Of a stretch of 64,000 nucleotides of DNA, positions 41,799 through 50,408 are shown in pieces (positions within the stretch are counted from its first letter, which is position 1; each line of letters begins with the position of its first letter). The stretch lies in assembly GCF_004345365.1 (NCBI RefSeq), contig NZ_SLVF01000001.1, positions 62,001 through 126,000 on the forward strand, in the 5' to 3' direction. This DNA is from Kribbella sp. VKM Ac-2568. Lineage in GTDB: Bacteria; Actinomycetota; Actinomycetes; Propionibacteriales; Kribbellaceae. The notes beneath the pieces are model-generated. The model had not been told where the DNA came from. It saw nothing but the letters and a program-made list of their open reading frames with translations, and did not search any database. The position numbers were made by a program, and so were the translations under genes.

Positions 41799-42293
41799 CG
41801 GCAGATACCGCTGCCAGCCGGACCAGACCTTGGCCCGCAGTACGGCGATCCCCGCGATGATGAGGAAGACGCCGATCGCGATCGACGTCACGCCGTACCA
41901 GAGGTCGAGGGTGTCGGTGCGAGGACTCGGGTAGAGCGAATCCCTGGCGCTGATCGCGGCCAGTTCGACCGCGGCCAGCCCGAGCATCGCGACCATGCTG
42001 CCTCCGACGCCGATCCGGCCGAGCCCCGAACGGCCGGCGGCGCCGGAGGTCAACAACCCCGCCAGCAGGATGGCCAGGCAGACATGCTGGACGAAGAACA
42101 CCGTCTGGGCGATGGTGAAGCCCGTTGCGGTGAAGGGATAGCTGTACCGGCCGTCGTCGACCGCGGCCGGATAGGCGATCAGGAAGAGCCCGGACGCGGC
42201 GCCCACCAGCCCGGCCCAGAATCCGATGGCGCCCAAACGTCGGCTGGTGACCGCATCCGCCGGGCGAAGTCTTGCTGCGCTGTCAGTACTCAC
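41652..42293 (-). CDS. Membrane protein next to MarR regulator
   Basis: This 213-residue protein has about six hydrophobic helices and short polar ends (W-A-G-L-V-G-A-A-S-G-L-F-L-I-A-Y, then W-S-G-W-Q-R-Y-L-P-L-V-L-G). No family recognised. GTG 42293 has a purine-rich GGGGGGA upstream, better than the GTG at 42308. It is divergent from the MarR gene, and a long operator lies between them, so the MarR protein probably controls both. Confidence 0.75.
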   Translation of the reverse strand: MSTDSAARLRPADAVTSRRLGAIGFWAGLVGAASGLFLIAYPAAVDDGRYSYPFTATGFTIAQTVFFVQHVCLAILLAGLLTSGAAGRSGLGRIGVGGSMVAMLGLAAVELAAISARDSLYPSPRTDTLDLWYGVTSIAIGVFLIIAGIAVLRAKVWSGWQRYLPLVLGSYVFVPLTPGILGPFVVGRLVITVWMVLFALLGWVLMRRPVRRS

Positions 42294-42326
42294 GGTGTGT
42301 CCCCCCACATCCGCTGCGAAAAATAC

Positions 42327-42357
42327 TAAGGTAGACCTGATATTCAGGTTTACCTTA
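42327..42357. promoter_or_regulatory. MarR operator, 14-bp arms around TAT
   Basis: TAAGGTAGACCTGA (42327-42340) and TCAGGTTTACCTTA (42344-42357) pair at 13 of 14 positions. Each arm also contains an AGGT-N2-ACCT palindrome. It covers the promoters of both divergent genes, the usual place for MarR autorepression. Confidence 0.75.
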
Positions 42358-42365
42358 AGGAATTC

Positions 42366-42800
42366 ATGTCGTCAACGGATCAGCCCCAGGCCGCGAACAC
42401 GATCGCGATGCTGGGCCAGGCGTACAGCCTGCTCGGCTTCAAGATCGTGGACGGCGTCGTGGGCGCGGGCTACCCGCAGAAGCCGTCGCACTCGGCCGTC
42501 TTCGCCCAGATCAAGCGCGAGGGCTCCCGGCTGACGGACCTGGCCAAGGGCGCCAACATGACCCCGCAGTCGATGAGCGAGCTGGTCGCGGAGCTCGTCG
42601 AGCTCGGCTACGTCGAACGCAAGCCCGACCCCACCGACGGCCGCGCCAAGCTGATCGTCCTCACCGACCGCGGCAACGCCTGCATCGACGCCGCCCAAAC
42701 CACCATCCACGGCCTGGAAGACCACCTCACCGCCATCCTCGGCCCGGAAGGCCACGCCCAGCTCCGAACTCTCCTCACCACGCTATTGGCCGAGGGCTGA
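42366..42800 (+). CDS. MarR family transcriptional regulator
   Basis: This 144-residue protein has the MarR winged helix: L-T-D-L-A-K-G-A-N-M-T-P-Q-S-M-S-E-L-V recognition helix region, then the wing G-Y-V-E-R-K-P-D-P-T-D-G-R-A-K-L. The terminal helices form the dimer interface. ATG lies nine bases after the operator, so repression of its own gene is expected. The likely second target is the divergent membrane protein. Confidence 0.92.
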   Translation: MSSTDQPQAANTIAMLGQAYSLLGFKIVDGVVGAGYPQKPSHSAVFAQIKREGSRLTDLAKGANMTPQSMSELVAELVELGYVERKPDPTDGRAKLIVLTDRGNACIDAAQTTIHGLEDHLTAILGPEGHAQLRTLLTTLLAEG

Positions 42801-42952
42801 GCTCGGAGGGCAGGTGGTGTTGACCTCAGAACCCCGAGCTGCCAATCGTCACACAACGTAGTTTGTCGGTGCCTGGTGCGACACTTCGTCAGGTAGGAAG
42901 ACGCGACCAAGTCCACCGGTAGGCTCGCGACCGTGCCGAAGGAGGGGAACAG

Positions 42953-43591
42953 ATGACCGACATCTACGCGACGCCGCTCCTGACCGCACGGGAGGCCGCG
43001 CGCTACTTGAAGATGCCCGAGTCAACTCTGGACAGTTGGCTGGCAGATGCCTCCCGTGAGCCACTGGTGCACGCGGTGCATCCGGAGCGACGTGGATGGC
43101 CGCGAGTTCCCTTCGTCGGAATCATCGAAGCCTACGTACTACGGACTCTCCGCGAGCTCGGCTTCTCGATGCAGGATGTACGACGTGCTGCAGACCTGGC
43201 TCGTTCAGAGTTCGATGACCCTTACGCGCTGGCGTCCGAACGGGTCGCGACGGACGGGGTCGGCTTGTTCGTTCGGATAGCGGATGAGTCCGTCATCCAT
43301 GCTCGTGACCACCAGATCGCTTTCCCTGAGGTCATCTCGGAATACCTGACCTATATCAGCTGGGACGCTTCAGGGAGCCCGGCGCGACTTCGACTGCCAC
43401 AGTATCCGTCGGAGGCCGAGGTCATCATCGACCCACGGTTCGGATGGGGAGCGCCTGTCCTCGCCAAGAGCAAGGTTCCGGTCGAAGCCTTGGTCTCGCT
43501 CTGGCGGACAGGCGAGCCGATAAGCGCTGTTGCCGAAGAGTACGACCTGCCTGCGGACGTCGTGGAAAATGTCCTCCGTCAGGCAGCCTGA
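42953..43591 (+). CDS. DUF433-type antitoxin with N-terminal DNA-binding domain
   Basis: This 212-residue protein has an N-terminal excisionase/MerR-like helix-turn-helix (L-T-A-R-E-A-A-R-Y-L-K-M-P-E-S-T-L-D-S-W) and a C-terminal DUF433 segment (I-I-D-P-R-F-G-W-G-A-P-V, then P-I-S-A-V-A-E-E-Y-D-L). Such proteins are antitoxins paired with PIN-like toxins; M. tuberculosis VapB45/VapC45 looks similar. CGAAGGAGGGG precedes the ATG. Its end overlaps the downstream toxin-like gene by 23 bases. Confidence 0.8.
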   Translation: MTDIYATPLLTAREAARYLKMPESTLDSWLADASREPLVHAVHPERRGWPRVPFVGIIEAYVLRTLRELGFSMQDVRRAADLARSEFDDPYALASERVATDGVGLFVRIADESVIHARDHQIAFPEVISEYLTYISWDASGSPARLRLPQYPSEAEVIIDPRFGWGAPVLAKSKVPVEALVSLWRTGEPISAVAEEYDLPADVVENVLRQAA

Positions 43592-43964
43592 GTACTTCTT
43601 CGATCGCAGTCTCGGCAAGGCCTCAGCGACTCGGCTACGTGCGCGAGGCTGGACCATTCATCTCATCGCAGACTTCTACACCAACGATGCCGCAGACATC
43701 GCTGATGAGGAGTGGATTGCCGAGGGATGCTCGCGTGGTTGGCTGCTGCTCACCAAGGACAAGAAGATTCGCTATCGCGCCAAGGAACTCAGCGCGCTGG
43801 ATTGCGGGCATCTGTTCTGCCTGGCGGCGGGCAATCTGGGTCTTGACGACATGGCGCAGCGTTTTGTCGCGGCGGAGCAGGCAATGGTCAGCGCCAGCCG
43901 GAGGTACTCCGTTGGGTTCTGGCATGTCCACGCCGAAGGCCGCATCACCAAGATGTGGCCCTGA
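43569..43964 (+). CDS. PIN-like (DUF5615-type) toxin
   Basis: This 131-residue protein is PIN-like: F-F-D-R-S-L-G-K at the start (acidic residue), L-R-A-R-G-W-T-I-H-L-I-A-D-F, D-E-E-W-I-A-E, W-L-L-L-T-K-D-K-K-I-R-Y-R, the layout of VapC45/DUF5615 putative RNases. ATG 43569 lies within the end of the antitoxin gene, so translation is coupled. The downstream gene is convergent, so this is a two-gene toxin-antitoxin module. RNA target unknown. Confidence 0.8.
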   Translation: MSSVRQPEYFFDRSLGKASATRLRARGWTIHLIADFYTNDAADIADEEWIAEGCSRGWLLLTKDKKIRYRAKELSALDCGHLFCLAAGNLGLDDMAQRFVAAEQAMVSASRRYSVGFWHVHAEGRITKMWP

Positions 43965-43989
43965 CCGAGCGCTGCTGCCTGGAGCGTGA

Positions 43990-44811
43990 TCAGCGGTAGG
44001 TGATTTGGTGTTCGGCCTGGTTTCGGGTGGCGTATTCGGCGGGGGTGAGGCCGATCTGGTCCTTGAACTCGCGGGAGAAGTGAGCCTGGTCGAAGTAGCC
44101 GAGGGCGAGGGCCAGGTCGGCCAGTTCGGCGGCCTCGCCGCGGGCCAGCAGGTCGGCTCCGTCGTGCAGGCGGTAGCGGCGCAGTACCCACTTCGGGCCG
44201 ACGCCGACGTAGCGGCGGAAGAGTCGTTGCAGGGTGCGGATCGGCAGGTCGAACCGCTCGGTGACCTGGTCCACCCGGGTGATCGAGCGGTCCTCGGCCA
44301 TCGCCGCGATGATGGCCCGGACCAGCTCGTACTGCGCGTCCGCCGCCACCAGGTGGTCCTTCAGGAACGCCTCGAACACCGCCCGGCGGCGGACGTCGTC
44401 CTCTTCGGCGAAGACCAGGTCGGCCAGCCGGTCGGCGTCGTCGAACACGTCGCGCAGCGGCAGCACCTGGTCGCGGAAGGAGCCGACGTCGAGCCCGGTC
44501 ACCGCGCCGAACCCGCCGGCCCAGAACTTCACCCCGAAGGCCCGGCCCCGGCCGGTCAGCTCCCGTTCGAACTTGGTCGTGCAGACGCCGTTCACGAAGG
44601 CGCCTCCCGGTTGCTCGAACGTCACGTTGACGCTCGGGTAGGGCAGCACCTCGGCGACGTACGGCTCCTGCAGGTCCCACTCGACGATCCAGTACCACTC
44701 CACGAACCGGCCGATCTCGGGTCCGGCGGTCAGCCGGCTCAGGGTGCGGTGCCGGGCCTGCTCGCGCGGATGCAGGATGCCGCGGTCACTGTCGAACGGC
44801 TGGCTGGGCAC
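43990..44811 (-). CDS. AraC family transcriptional regulator
   Basis: This 273-residue protein has an N-terminal domain of the DUF6597 kind (Y-W-I-V-E-W-D-L, then P-x-V-N-V-T-F) and a C-terminal AraC domain (L-A-L-A-L-G-Y-F-D-Q-A-H-F-S-R-E-F-K, then T-P-A-E-Y-A). It is divergent from a VOC protein gene, its probable target; the intergenic gap is 86 bases. Confidence 0.87.
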   Translation of the reverse strand: MPSQPFDSDRGILHPREQARHRTLSRLTAGPEIGRFVEWYWIVEWDLQEPYVAEVLPYPSVNVTFEQPGGAFVNGVCTTKFERELTGRGRAFGVKFWAGGFGAVTGLDVGSFRDQVLPLRDVFDDADRLADLVFAEEDDVRRRAVFEAFLKDHLVAADAQYELVRAIIAAMAEDRSITRVDQVTERFDLPIRTLQRLFRRYVGVGPKWVLRRYRLHDGADLLARGEAAELADLALALGYFDQAHFSREFKDQIGLTPAEYATRNQAEHQITYR

Positions 44812-44897
44812 GATCCAAACCTACGACAGCCCACCGACAGAAGCGGCCTGTCGCGTTCTTACAAGACCCGGGAGTCCGCCCCGGCGAAACTACCGGT

Positions 44898-45383
44898 ATG
44901 ACGAACACGGTGAACCCCATCCCGCCCGGCTACCACTCGCTCACGCCGTACCTCGCGGTCTCCGACGGCCCGAAGGCGATCGAGTTCTACCGGCAGGTGT
45001 TCGGGGCCGAGGTGATCAGCAGGCAGGACATGCCCGACGGCCGGCTCGGCCAGGCGGAGCTGAAGTTCGGTGACTCGATGCTGCAGCTCAGCAACGAGAT
45101 GCCGCAGATCGGGCTGAAGGCGCCGAACGGCGAGTGGGTGCACTCGTCGCTGGTGCACTACGTGCCGGACGTGGACGCGACGTTCGCCCGGGCGATCGAG
45201 GCCGGGGCGCGACAGGTGGAGCCGGTCCAGACGTTCATGACCGGCGACCGGTACGGCACGGTGATCGATCCGTTCGGGCATCGCTGGGCGATCCTGACGA
45301 AGGTGGAGGACGTCTCGCCGGAGGAGGCGGACCGCCGGGTGAAGGAATGGCTGGCGTCGAACCCCGAGGGCCTGGACGCCTGA
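44898..45383 (+). CDS. VOC family protein (PhnB-like)
   Basis: This 161-residue protein has the vicinal-oxygen-chelate fold: S-L-T-P-Y-L-A-V-S-D-G-P-K-A-I-E-F-Y-R-Q-V-F-G-A at the start, and D-R-Y-G-T-V-I-D-P-F-G-H-R-W near the end, as in PhnB/YnfE-like proteins. These bind small ligands or modify electrophiles; enzyme activity unknown. It faces the AraC-type gene, which may regulate it. Confidence 0.85.
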   Translation: MTNTVNPIPPGYHSLTPYLAVSDGPKAIEFYRQVFGAEVISRQDMPDGRLGQAELKFGDSMLQLSNEMPQIGLKAPNGEWVHSSLVHYVPDVDATFARAIEAGARQVEPVQTFMTGDRYGTVIDPFGHRWAILTKVEDVSPEEADRRVKEWLASNPEGLDA

Positions 45384-45794
45384 TCGAGGCTGCAGGCGAC
45401 GAGCCGGGCGCGCTGATCATGCGCGCTTGTGAAACGGCGAGAGCCCTTGCGGGTAAGGAGTTCGGGGCGATCGGTCAGCCCGGGACAACGAGGAAGCGGC
45501 CCGCCGGAACCGTCCCCTGCGGCAGTTTCGGCGGGCCGCTGACTAAGAGTGTGCACGCGATCACGGAAAATGGCAACCCGTCGTCGATGATTGCCGCACT
45601 CGGTGTCACGTGTTGCGCACGCGGACGGTCTTTGGCGTGGTAATGCGCAGTTCCGCTAGGCTTTGGTCGCAAGAGCCTGGACGCGGTGCCGAGATGAAGT
45701 TTCGGTGAACGTGTCCGGGCTTCACCGTTTCCAGCGTCCGGCTGCGCGCAGGCTTTGGAGCCGTCGGAGCCGACGCGTGAAGAGGAGGGCTGAG
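45384..45794. other. 411-bp intergenic region before purA
   Basis: No gene and no recognisable riboswitch. It contains one large hairpin (45495-45550), then a promoter-like region (TTGGCG... and TAGGCT around 45630-45660) and a Shine-Dalgarno AAGAGGAGGG just before the purA ATG. Confidence 0.5.
45495..45550 (+). terminator. Hairpin downstream of VOC gene
   Basis: AGCGGCCCGCCG (45495-45506) pairs exactly with CGGCGGGCCGCT (45539-45550) around a 32-base loop. Probably ends the VOC transcript or works as an attenuator upstream of purA. Confidence 0.45.
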
Positions 45795-47087
45795 ATGCCC
45801 GCAATCGTGCTCGTCGGCGCCCAGTGGGGCGATGAGGGCAAAGGCAAAGCGACCGATCTGCTCGGGAACACCGGGGCCGAGATCGACTACGTGGTGAAGT
45901 TCAACGGCGGCAACAACGCCGGCCACACGGTCGTGATCGGCGACGAGAAGTACGCGCTGCACCTGCTGCCGAGCGGAATCCTGACCCCGGGCGTGACTCC
46001 GGTGATCGGCAACGGGGTGGTGGTCGACCTCAACGTGCTGTTCGAGGAGCTCGACGCGCTGCAGGCCCGTGGCGTCGACACGTCCCGGCTGGTGGTGAGC
46101 GCCAGCGCCCACCTGATCCCGCCGTACAACCGGACGCTGGACAAGGTGGCCGAGCGGTTCCTCGGCAGCCGCAAGATCGGTACCACCGGGCGCGGCATCG
46201 GCCCGACGTACGCGGACAAGATGAACCGGATCGGCATCCGGGTCCAGGATCTGTACGACGAGAAGATCCTGGAGCAGAAGGTCACCGGCGCGCTGGAGCA
46301 GAAGAACCAGCTGCTGGTGAAGGTCTACAACCGCCGCGCGGTCGAGATCGCCGAGGTGATGGACGAGCTGCTCGGGTACGCCGATCGCCTCAAGCCGATG
46401 GTCGCCGACACTCCGCTGCTGCTGGGCAGGGCCCTCGACGCGGGTAAGACCGTGCTGATGGAGGCCGGCCAGGCGACGCTGCTGGACGTCGACCACGGCA
46501 CCTATCCCTTCGTCACGTCCTCCAACGCGATCTCGGCGGGCGCCTGCACCGGGTCCGGCATCCCGCCGACCCGGATCGACCGGGTGATGGCCGTGATCAA
46601 GGCGTACACCACCCGCGTCGGCGAGGGCCCGTTCCCGACCGAGCTGCTGGACGCCGACGGTGAGTGGCTGCGGCAGCAGGGCTTCGAGTTCGGTACGACG
46701 ACCGGCCGCCCGCGCCGCTGCGGCTGGTACGACGCGGTGATCGCCCGGTACGCCGCCCGGGTGAACGGTGTCACCGACTTCGTGCTGACCAAGCTGGACA
46801 CCCTGACCGGGCGCGAGAGGATCCCGGTCTGCGTCGCGTACGAGGTGAACGGGGTGCGGCACGACGAGATGCCGATGACGCAGACCGACTTCCACCACGC
46901 GACTCCGCTCTACGAGGAGTACGAGGGCTGGGACGAGGACATCACCGGCGCCCGGAGCTTCGAGGACCTGCCGAAGAACGCGCAGACCTACGTGAAGGCG
47001 GTCGAGGCGATGAGCGGCGCGCCGATCTCCGCCGTCGGCGTCGGTCCCGAGCGTTCGCAGATCGTCATTCTCGACAACCGCATCTGA
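45795..47087 (+). CDS. purA: Adenylosuccinate synthetase
   Basis: This 430-residue GTPase joins IMP and aspartate to adenylosuccinate in AMP synthesis. Motifs: [10 protein letters not shown] (GTP/IMP loop), [24 protein letters not shown] (start S-R-K-I-G-T-T-G) and [12 protein letters not shown] near the end. The frame is open further upstream, but ATG 45795 with AAGAGGAGGG is the family start. Followed by a strong hairpin. Confidence 0.97.
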   Translation: MPAIVLVGAQWGDEGKGKATDLLGNTGAEIDYVVKFNGGNNAGHTVVIGDEKYALHLLPSGILTPGVTPVIGNGVVVDLNVLFEELDALQARGVDTSRLVVSASAHLIPPYNRTLDKVAERFLGSRKIGTTGRGIGPTYADKMNRIGIRVQDLYDEKILEQKVTGALEQKNQLLVKVYNRRAVEIAEVMDELLGYADRLKPMVADTPLLLGRALDAGKTVLMEAGQATLLDVDHGTYPFVTSSNAISAGACTGSGIPPTRIDRVMAVIKAYTTRVGEGPFPTELLDADGEWLRQQGFEFGTTTGRPRRCGWYDAVIARYAARVNGVTDFVLTKLDTLTGRERIPVCVAYEVNGVRHDEMPMTQTDFHHATPLYEEYEGWDEDITGARSFEDLPKNAQTYVKAVEAMSGAPISAVGVGPERSQIVILDNRI

Positions 47088-47096
47088 GGCCGAGCG

Positions 47097-47129
47097 GAAC
47101 CACCCGGGCCACCACGGCCCGGGTGGTTC
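47097..47129. terminator. Convergent terminator between purA and kinase gene
   Basis: GAACCACCCGGGCC (47097-47110) and GGCCCGGGTGGTTC (47116-47129) pair perfectly over 14 bases with a five-base loop. It lies between convergent genes, so it can serve both strands. Confidence 0.7.
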
Positions 47130-47136
47130 TGGCGTT

Positions 47137-49218
47137 CTAGCGGCCGAGGAAGGGAAGGTCCCGGATCACTGGGTACTCGCGGATGTCGCCGAAACCCGGG
47201 CGGTTGGGCAGGTCCGGCGCGTGGATCGGAGCGCGGGCCCAGTCGGAGCCGCCGCCGGTGGCGGCGCTGGTGAAGGCCGCGGTCGCGGCGGCCACCAGGA
47301 GGGCGGCGACGATCAGGCTCAGCCAGGCCGGCCCGATGAGGTTGCGGAGGGTGATCTTGGAGCCGCGCCGTAGCGACGTGCCGCCCGGTCCTACCCAGGC
47401 GCAGAGCAGCCCGGCGATGCCTCCGGTCGCGAAGCCCACGGCGGACAACGGCTGCCAGTCCAGCCCGTGGGTGTTCGCCGCGCCGGCCGTGAACATCCCG
47501 CCGACCACGAAGCCTACGATGACCGGCAGGATCAGGCAGAACAGCGTGATCAGCGTCGCCGCGATCAGGTGGACCGGGCTTGCGGCGGCAGCCACCAGCC
47601 CGTCCGATTTGCCGCGTCCGCCACGGACCTGCCGTCGCCGCATCAACGCGGTACTGCCGCGATCGACAGTCCGGGCCAGCACGATCAACAGGGCAGTGAC
47701 CAGGAACCCGAAGCCAGGGACGAGCGCCATCAGCCCAGCCAGGGCCAGCATCAGCGCCACCAGCAGCACCGAGCGAGCCGCCTGCTGGTCAGGCCGCACA
47801 ACTGCGTCCGCACCCTGCGGCCGCTTCGCCACCGTGCCGTGCTGCGGCGGCTGGTTGTTGTACGGGCCTTGCGGCTGCGGCCGGTACTGCGGCTGCGGCT
47901 CCGGCCGATAGGGCTGCTGGTAGTTCTGCGGATAAGAAGCTTGGTACGGCGCTACGCCCGCGCCCGGGTAGTTCGTCGGCTGCAGGGGCGGCGCCGCGTA
48001 CCCGGCGAAGTTCGGCGCGGTCCCAGGTCCGGCAAACGTAGGACCAGCGGCAGGAGCACCTTGGTAGGGCAAGGGCAGAGCCGCCGGCGCAGCAGAGGTG
48101 GGATTCGGGCTGTAGGTCGCCGGGTGACTCGGCACGACGGCGCTCTTCGCCTTCTGCTGAGCTGCCACGTCGCGCAGCTTGTCCCGCAGCGGCGTGAACG
48201 CGGACAGCGGTGGGATCACCGGCGGCACCAACTGTGCCAACTCCGCCGGGTCGAGCCGGTTCGCCGCGGCTGCGGCCGAGTCTTCCGGCATCACCCGGGT
48301 CATCACCGAGGTCGGCGGGTTGATGACCACCGTCTCCGGCGACTTGGCGACCTCCTCGGTGGAGGTGTGCGGGTTCGGGATCAGGGCCTCCCGGCCCTCG
48401 GCGTACCGGTTGAGGCCGGCCATGATCTCGACCTGGGTCGGGCGGTCGCGGCGATCGGGTGAGAGTGCGGCGGCGAGCAGTGGCTTCAGGCGGGGGTCGA
48501 GGCCTTCCAAGTCGGCCTCGCCGCTGCGCACCCGGTGCAGCACGATCTCGAAGGGCCCCTTGCCGAACGGACGCCGCCCGGTGGAGGCGTAGGCGACAGT
48601 GGCCGCCCAGCCCCACCAGTCGGCGGACTCGGACACCATCTCGCCCTCGATGAGCTCCGGCGCGAGGTAGCCCGGCGTACCGATCACCAGGCCGGTCTGG
48701 GTCAGCCGGAGGTCGTCGGCGGCCTGGGCGATGCCGAAGTCGATCATCACCGGCTTGCCGTTGAACATCATCACGTTGCCCGGCTTGAGGTCCCGGTGGA
48801 TCACACCGGCCTGGTGGATCGCCTGCAGGGATTCGGCGAGGCATCCGGCCAGCGGCAACCAGCGCTGCGGGGTCAGCGGCCCGCGCTCATCCACCTGCTC
48901 GTCCAGCGGCCGGCCAGGGACGAATCGCGTCACCAGGTACGGCCGGTCGCCCTCCAGGTCGTGGTCGAGGAGGGCCGCGACGCCGGGGTGGTTCACCTTC
49001 TGCAGCGTGGTCGCCTCGCGCTGCAGGCGGGCGCGCGCGGTGGGATCATGGGCCACGTGCGGCCGCAGTACCTTCAGGGCGACCTCTTTGTGCTGTGGGC
49101 CCTCAGCCAGGTAGACGACGCCCATGCCGCCCTGCCCGAGCCGCCTGATCAAGCGGTACGGCCCCACCCGTTCGTCCGCCTCGACTGGCGTCACAGGTTG
49201 TCCCCCTGTTGCTGACAT
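47137..49218 (-). CDS. Membrane serine/threonine protein kinase
   Basis: This 693-residue eukaryotic-type kinase starts with residues ~20-280 carrying the glycine loop L-G-Q-G-G-M-G-V-V-Y, the Lys of V-A-L-K-V-L, the catalytic H-R-D-L-K-P-G-N, D-F-G and activation segment G-T-P-G-Y-L-A-P-E. A Pro/Gln/Tyr-rich linker (~350-480) follows, then a cluster of about five hydrophobic helices and a short cytoplasmic or external tail. No PASTA domains, so not PknB-like. ATG 49218 chosen; an upstream open frame is not needed. Confidence 0.9.
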   Translation of the reverse strand: MSATGGQPVTPVEADERVGPYRLIRRLGQGGMGVVYLAEGPQHKEVALKVLRPHVAHDPTARARLQREATTLQKVNHPGVAALLDHDLEGDRPYLVTRFVPGRPLDEQVDERGPLTPQRWLPLAGCLAESLQAIHQAGVIHRDLKPGNVMMFNGKPVMIDFGIAQAADDLRLTQTGLVIGTPGYLAPELIEGEMVSESADWWGWAATVAYASTGRRPFGKGPFEIVLHRVRSGEADLEGLDPRLKPLLAAALSPDRRDRPTQVEIMAGLNRYAEGREALIPNPHTSTEEVAKSPETVVINPPTSVMTRVMPEDSAAAAANRLDPAELAQLVPPVIPPLSAFTPLRDKLRDVAAQQKAKSAVVPSHPATYSPNPTSAAPAALPLPYQGAPAAGPTFAGPGTAPNFAGYAAPPLQPTNYPGAGVAPYQASYPQNYQQPYRPEPQPQYRPQPQGPYNNQPPQHGTVAKRPQGADAVVRPDQQAARSVLLVALMLALAGLMALVPGFGFLVTALLIVLARTVDRGSTALMRRRQVRGGRGKSDGLVAAAASPVHLIAATLITLFCLILPVIVGFVVGGMFTAGAANTHGLDWQPLSAVGFATGGIAGLLCAWVGPGGTSLRRGSKITLRNLIGPAWLSLIVAALLVAAATAAFTSAATGGGSDWARAPIHAPDLPNRPGFGDIREYPVIRDLPFLGR

Positions 49219-49354
49219 GCCATCTACGGTACGTCGGCAGCAGTGCACCGGCGGGCTCCGTGACCGAACGCGTCCGCATGACCTCGGAGGTAATCGCTGG
49301 GCCGCACGATCACCGGCAGCCTTGTCGCAACGACACAGCACAAGGAGCCGACAC

Positions 49355-49687
49355 ATGACCCACTACGCGATCGCCAATCTCCGCAACGTCCGGGTGGGCG
49401 CCGAGATCGTGGAGTACCTGCAGCGGATCGACGCCACGCTGGAGCCGTTCGACGGGCACTTCATCGTGCACGGCGGCGTCCCGGAGTACGTGGAGGGTGT
49501 CTGGAAGGGCTCGCTCATCGTGATCGAGTTCCCGAGCTACGAGCACGCTCGAGGCTGGTACGACTCGCCGGAGTACCGGAAGATCCTGCCGCTGCGCACG
49601 GACAACGCCGACGGCGTCACGATGCTCCTGGAAGGCGTCGACCGCTCCCACCAGGCAACCGACGTCCTCACCGAGATCCTCACCTGA
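49355..49687 (+). CDS. DUF1330 family protein
   Basis: This 110-residue ferredoxin-like-fold protein matches DUF1330: Y-L-Q-R-I-D-A-T-L-E-P-F-D-G-H-F-I-V-H-G-G, then I-E-F-P-S-Y-E-H-A-R-G-W-Y-D-S-P-E-Y. Function of the family is unknown. AAGGAG lies before ATG 49355. Monocistronic, with a terminator right after the stop. Confidence 0.88.
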   Translation: MTHYAIANLRNVRVGAEIVEYLQRIDATLEPFDGHFIVHGGVPEYVEGVWKGSLIVIEFPSYEHARGWYDSPEYRKILPLRTDNADGVTMLLEGVDRSHQATDVLTEILT

Positions 49688-49694
49688 CACAACT

Positions 49695-49737
49695 GGGCGC
49701 GGCCGGTGCCTCGGGGCGGTGGGCGCCGGCCGCGCCC
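49695..49737. terminator. Convergent GC-rich hairpin after DUF1330 gene
   Basis: GGGCGCGGCCGG (49695-49706) and CCGGCCGCGCCC (49726-49737) pair exactly over 12 bases around a 19-base loop. Confidence 0.6.
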
Positions 49738-49741
49738 CGGC

Positions 49742-50293
49742 TCAGGTGATCGCCATGGTGAAGGCCAGCAGCCCGGTGCCGGTGGCGTTGGTGATCCAGG
49801 GGCCGGCGCCGTTGTGGCCCTGGTAGGTCAGGCTGGTCGCACCTGTTGCGGGGTCGGAGAGGGTGAGCAGTAGCTTTCCGCCTGCCTGGTAGGTCACCGA
49901 TGAGACCGTGACGGCGGCACCGTCGACCCGGAAGTCCGCGGCGGCGCCCGCGTCGACCGTCAGCGGATCAGTCGAGCGGAGTTGCACGCTGAGCTCCGAC
50001 CCGCTTGCGGTGACCCTGGCCGGGTTCGATGGCGCCACGCCAGCAGACGGCCCGCCGTACAGGTCTCTGGCGAGTACTGCGAACGTGTGGTCGCCCATGT
50101 CGCGATAGCCGCCCAGGTACGCGTAGTGGCAGCCGTCGTGGCCGGACAGGCCGTTGGTGGAGAGCAGGGTGACACCGAGGGAGTCGCCTAGCTGCCGCTG
50201 GGCCTCGCGGAGGTTCATGGCCGTCGTGTTGCCGCGATTGCGCGGCGGGACTCCGGGTGACAAGGGTGCGCGGACGGGCGCGGATCGAGGCAT
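49742..50293 (-). pseudogene. Truncated SGNH-type esterase (sialate O-acetylesterase-like) remnant
   Basis: Only the C-terminal part of an SGNH hydrolase is left. The block S-T-N-G-L-S-G-H-D-G-C-H-Y-A-Y-L-G-G-Y-R-D-M-G-D resembles the SGNH catalytic Asp/His segment of sialate O-acetylesterases, and R-D-L-Y-G is also typical, with a beta-rich C-terminal domain after it. The N-terminal half with the serine nucleophile (GDS) is absent, and the first 25 codons upstream of M-N-L-R-E-A-Q look like non-coding sequence. It is therefore a decayed or 5'-truncated gene. No partner fragment was found upstream on either strand. Confidence 0.65.
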
Positions 50294-50408
50294 GGCGGAC
50301 CTCCGGAGGGCGGGATGTCTCCACCATGGGTAGCGAACCGATCACCCATCGTGCGAGCTTTCTGCGCCCAGCGGTCCGATCCCTGCGCCCAGTGGTGCGC
50401 CTGCCCTG

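Noticed and set aside
45384-45794. Purine riboswitch upstream of purA
   Set aside because: The only strong structure is a GC-rich hairpin with a 32-base loop; no three-way junction with conserved pyrimidine-rich loops was seen.
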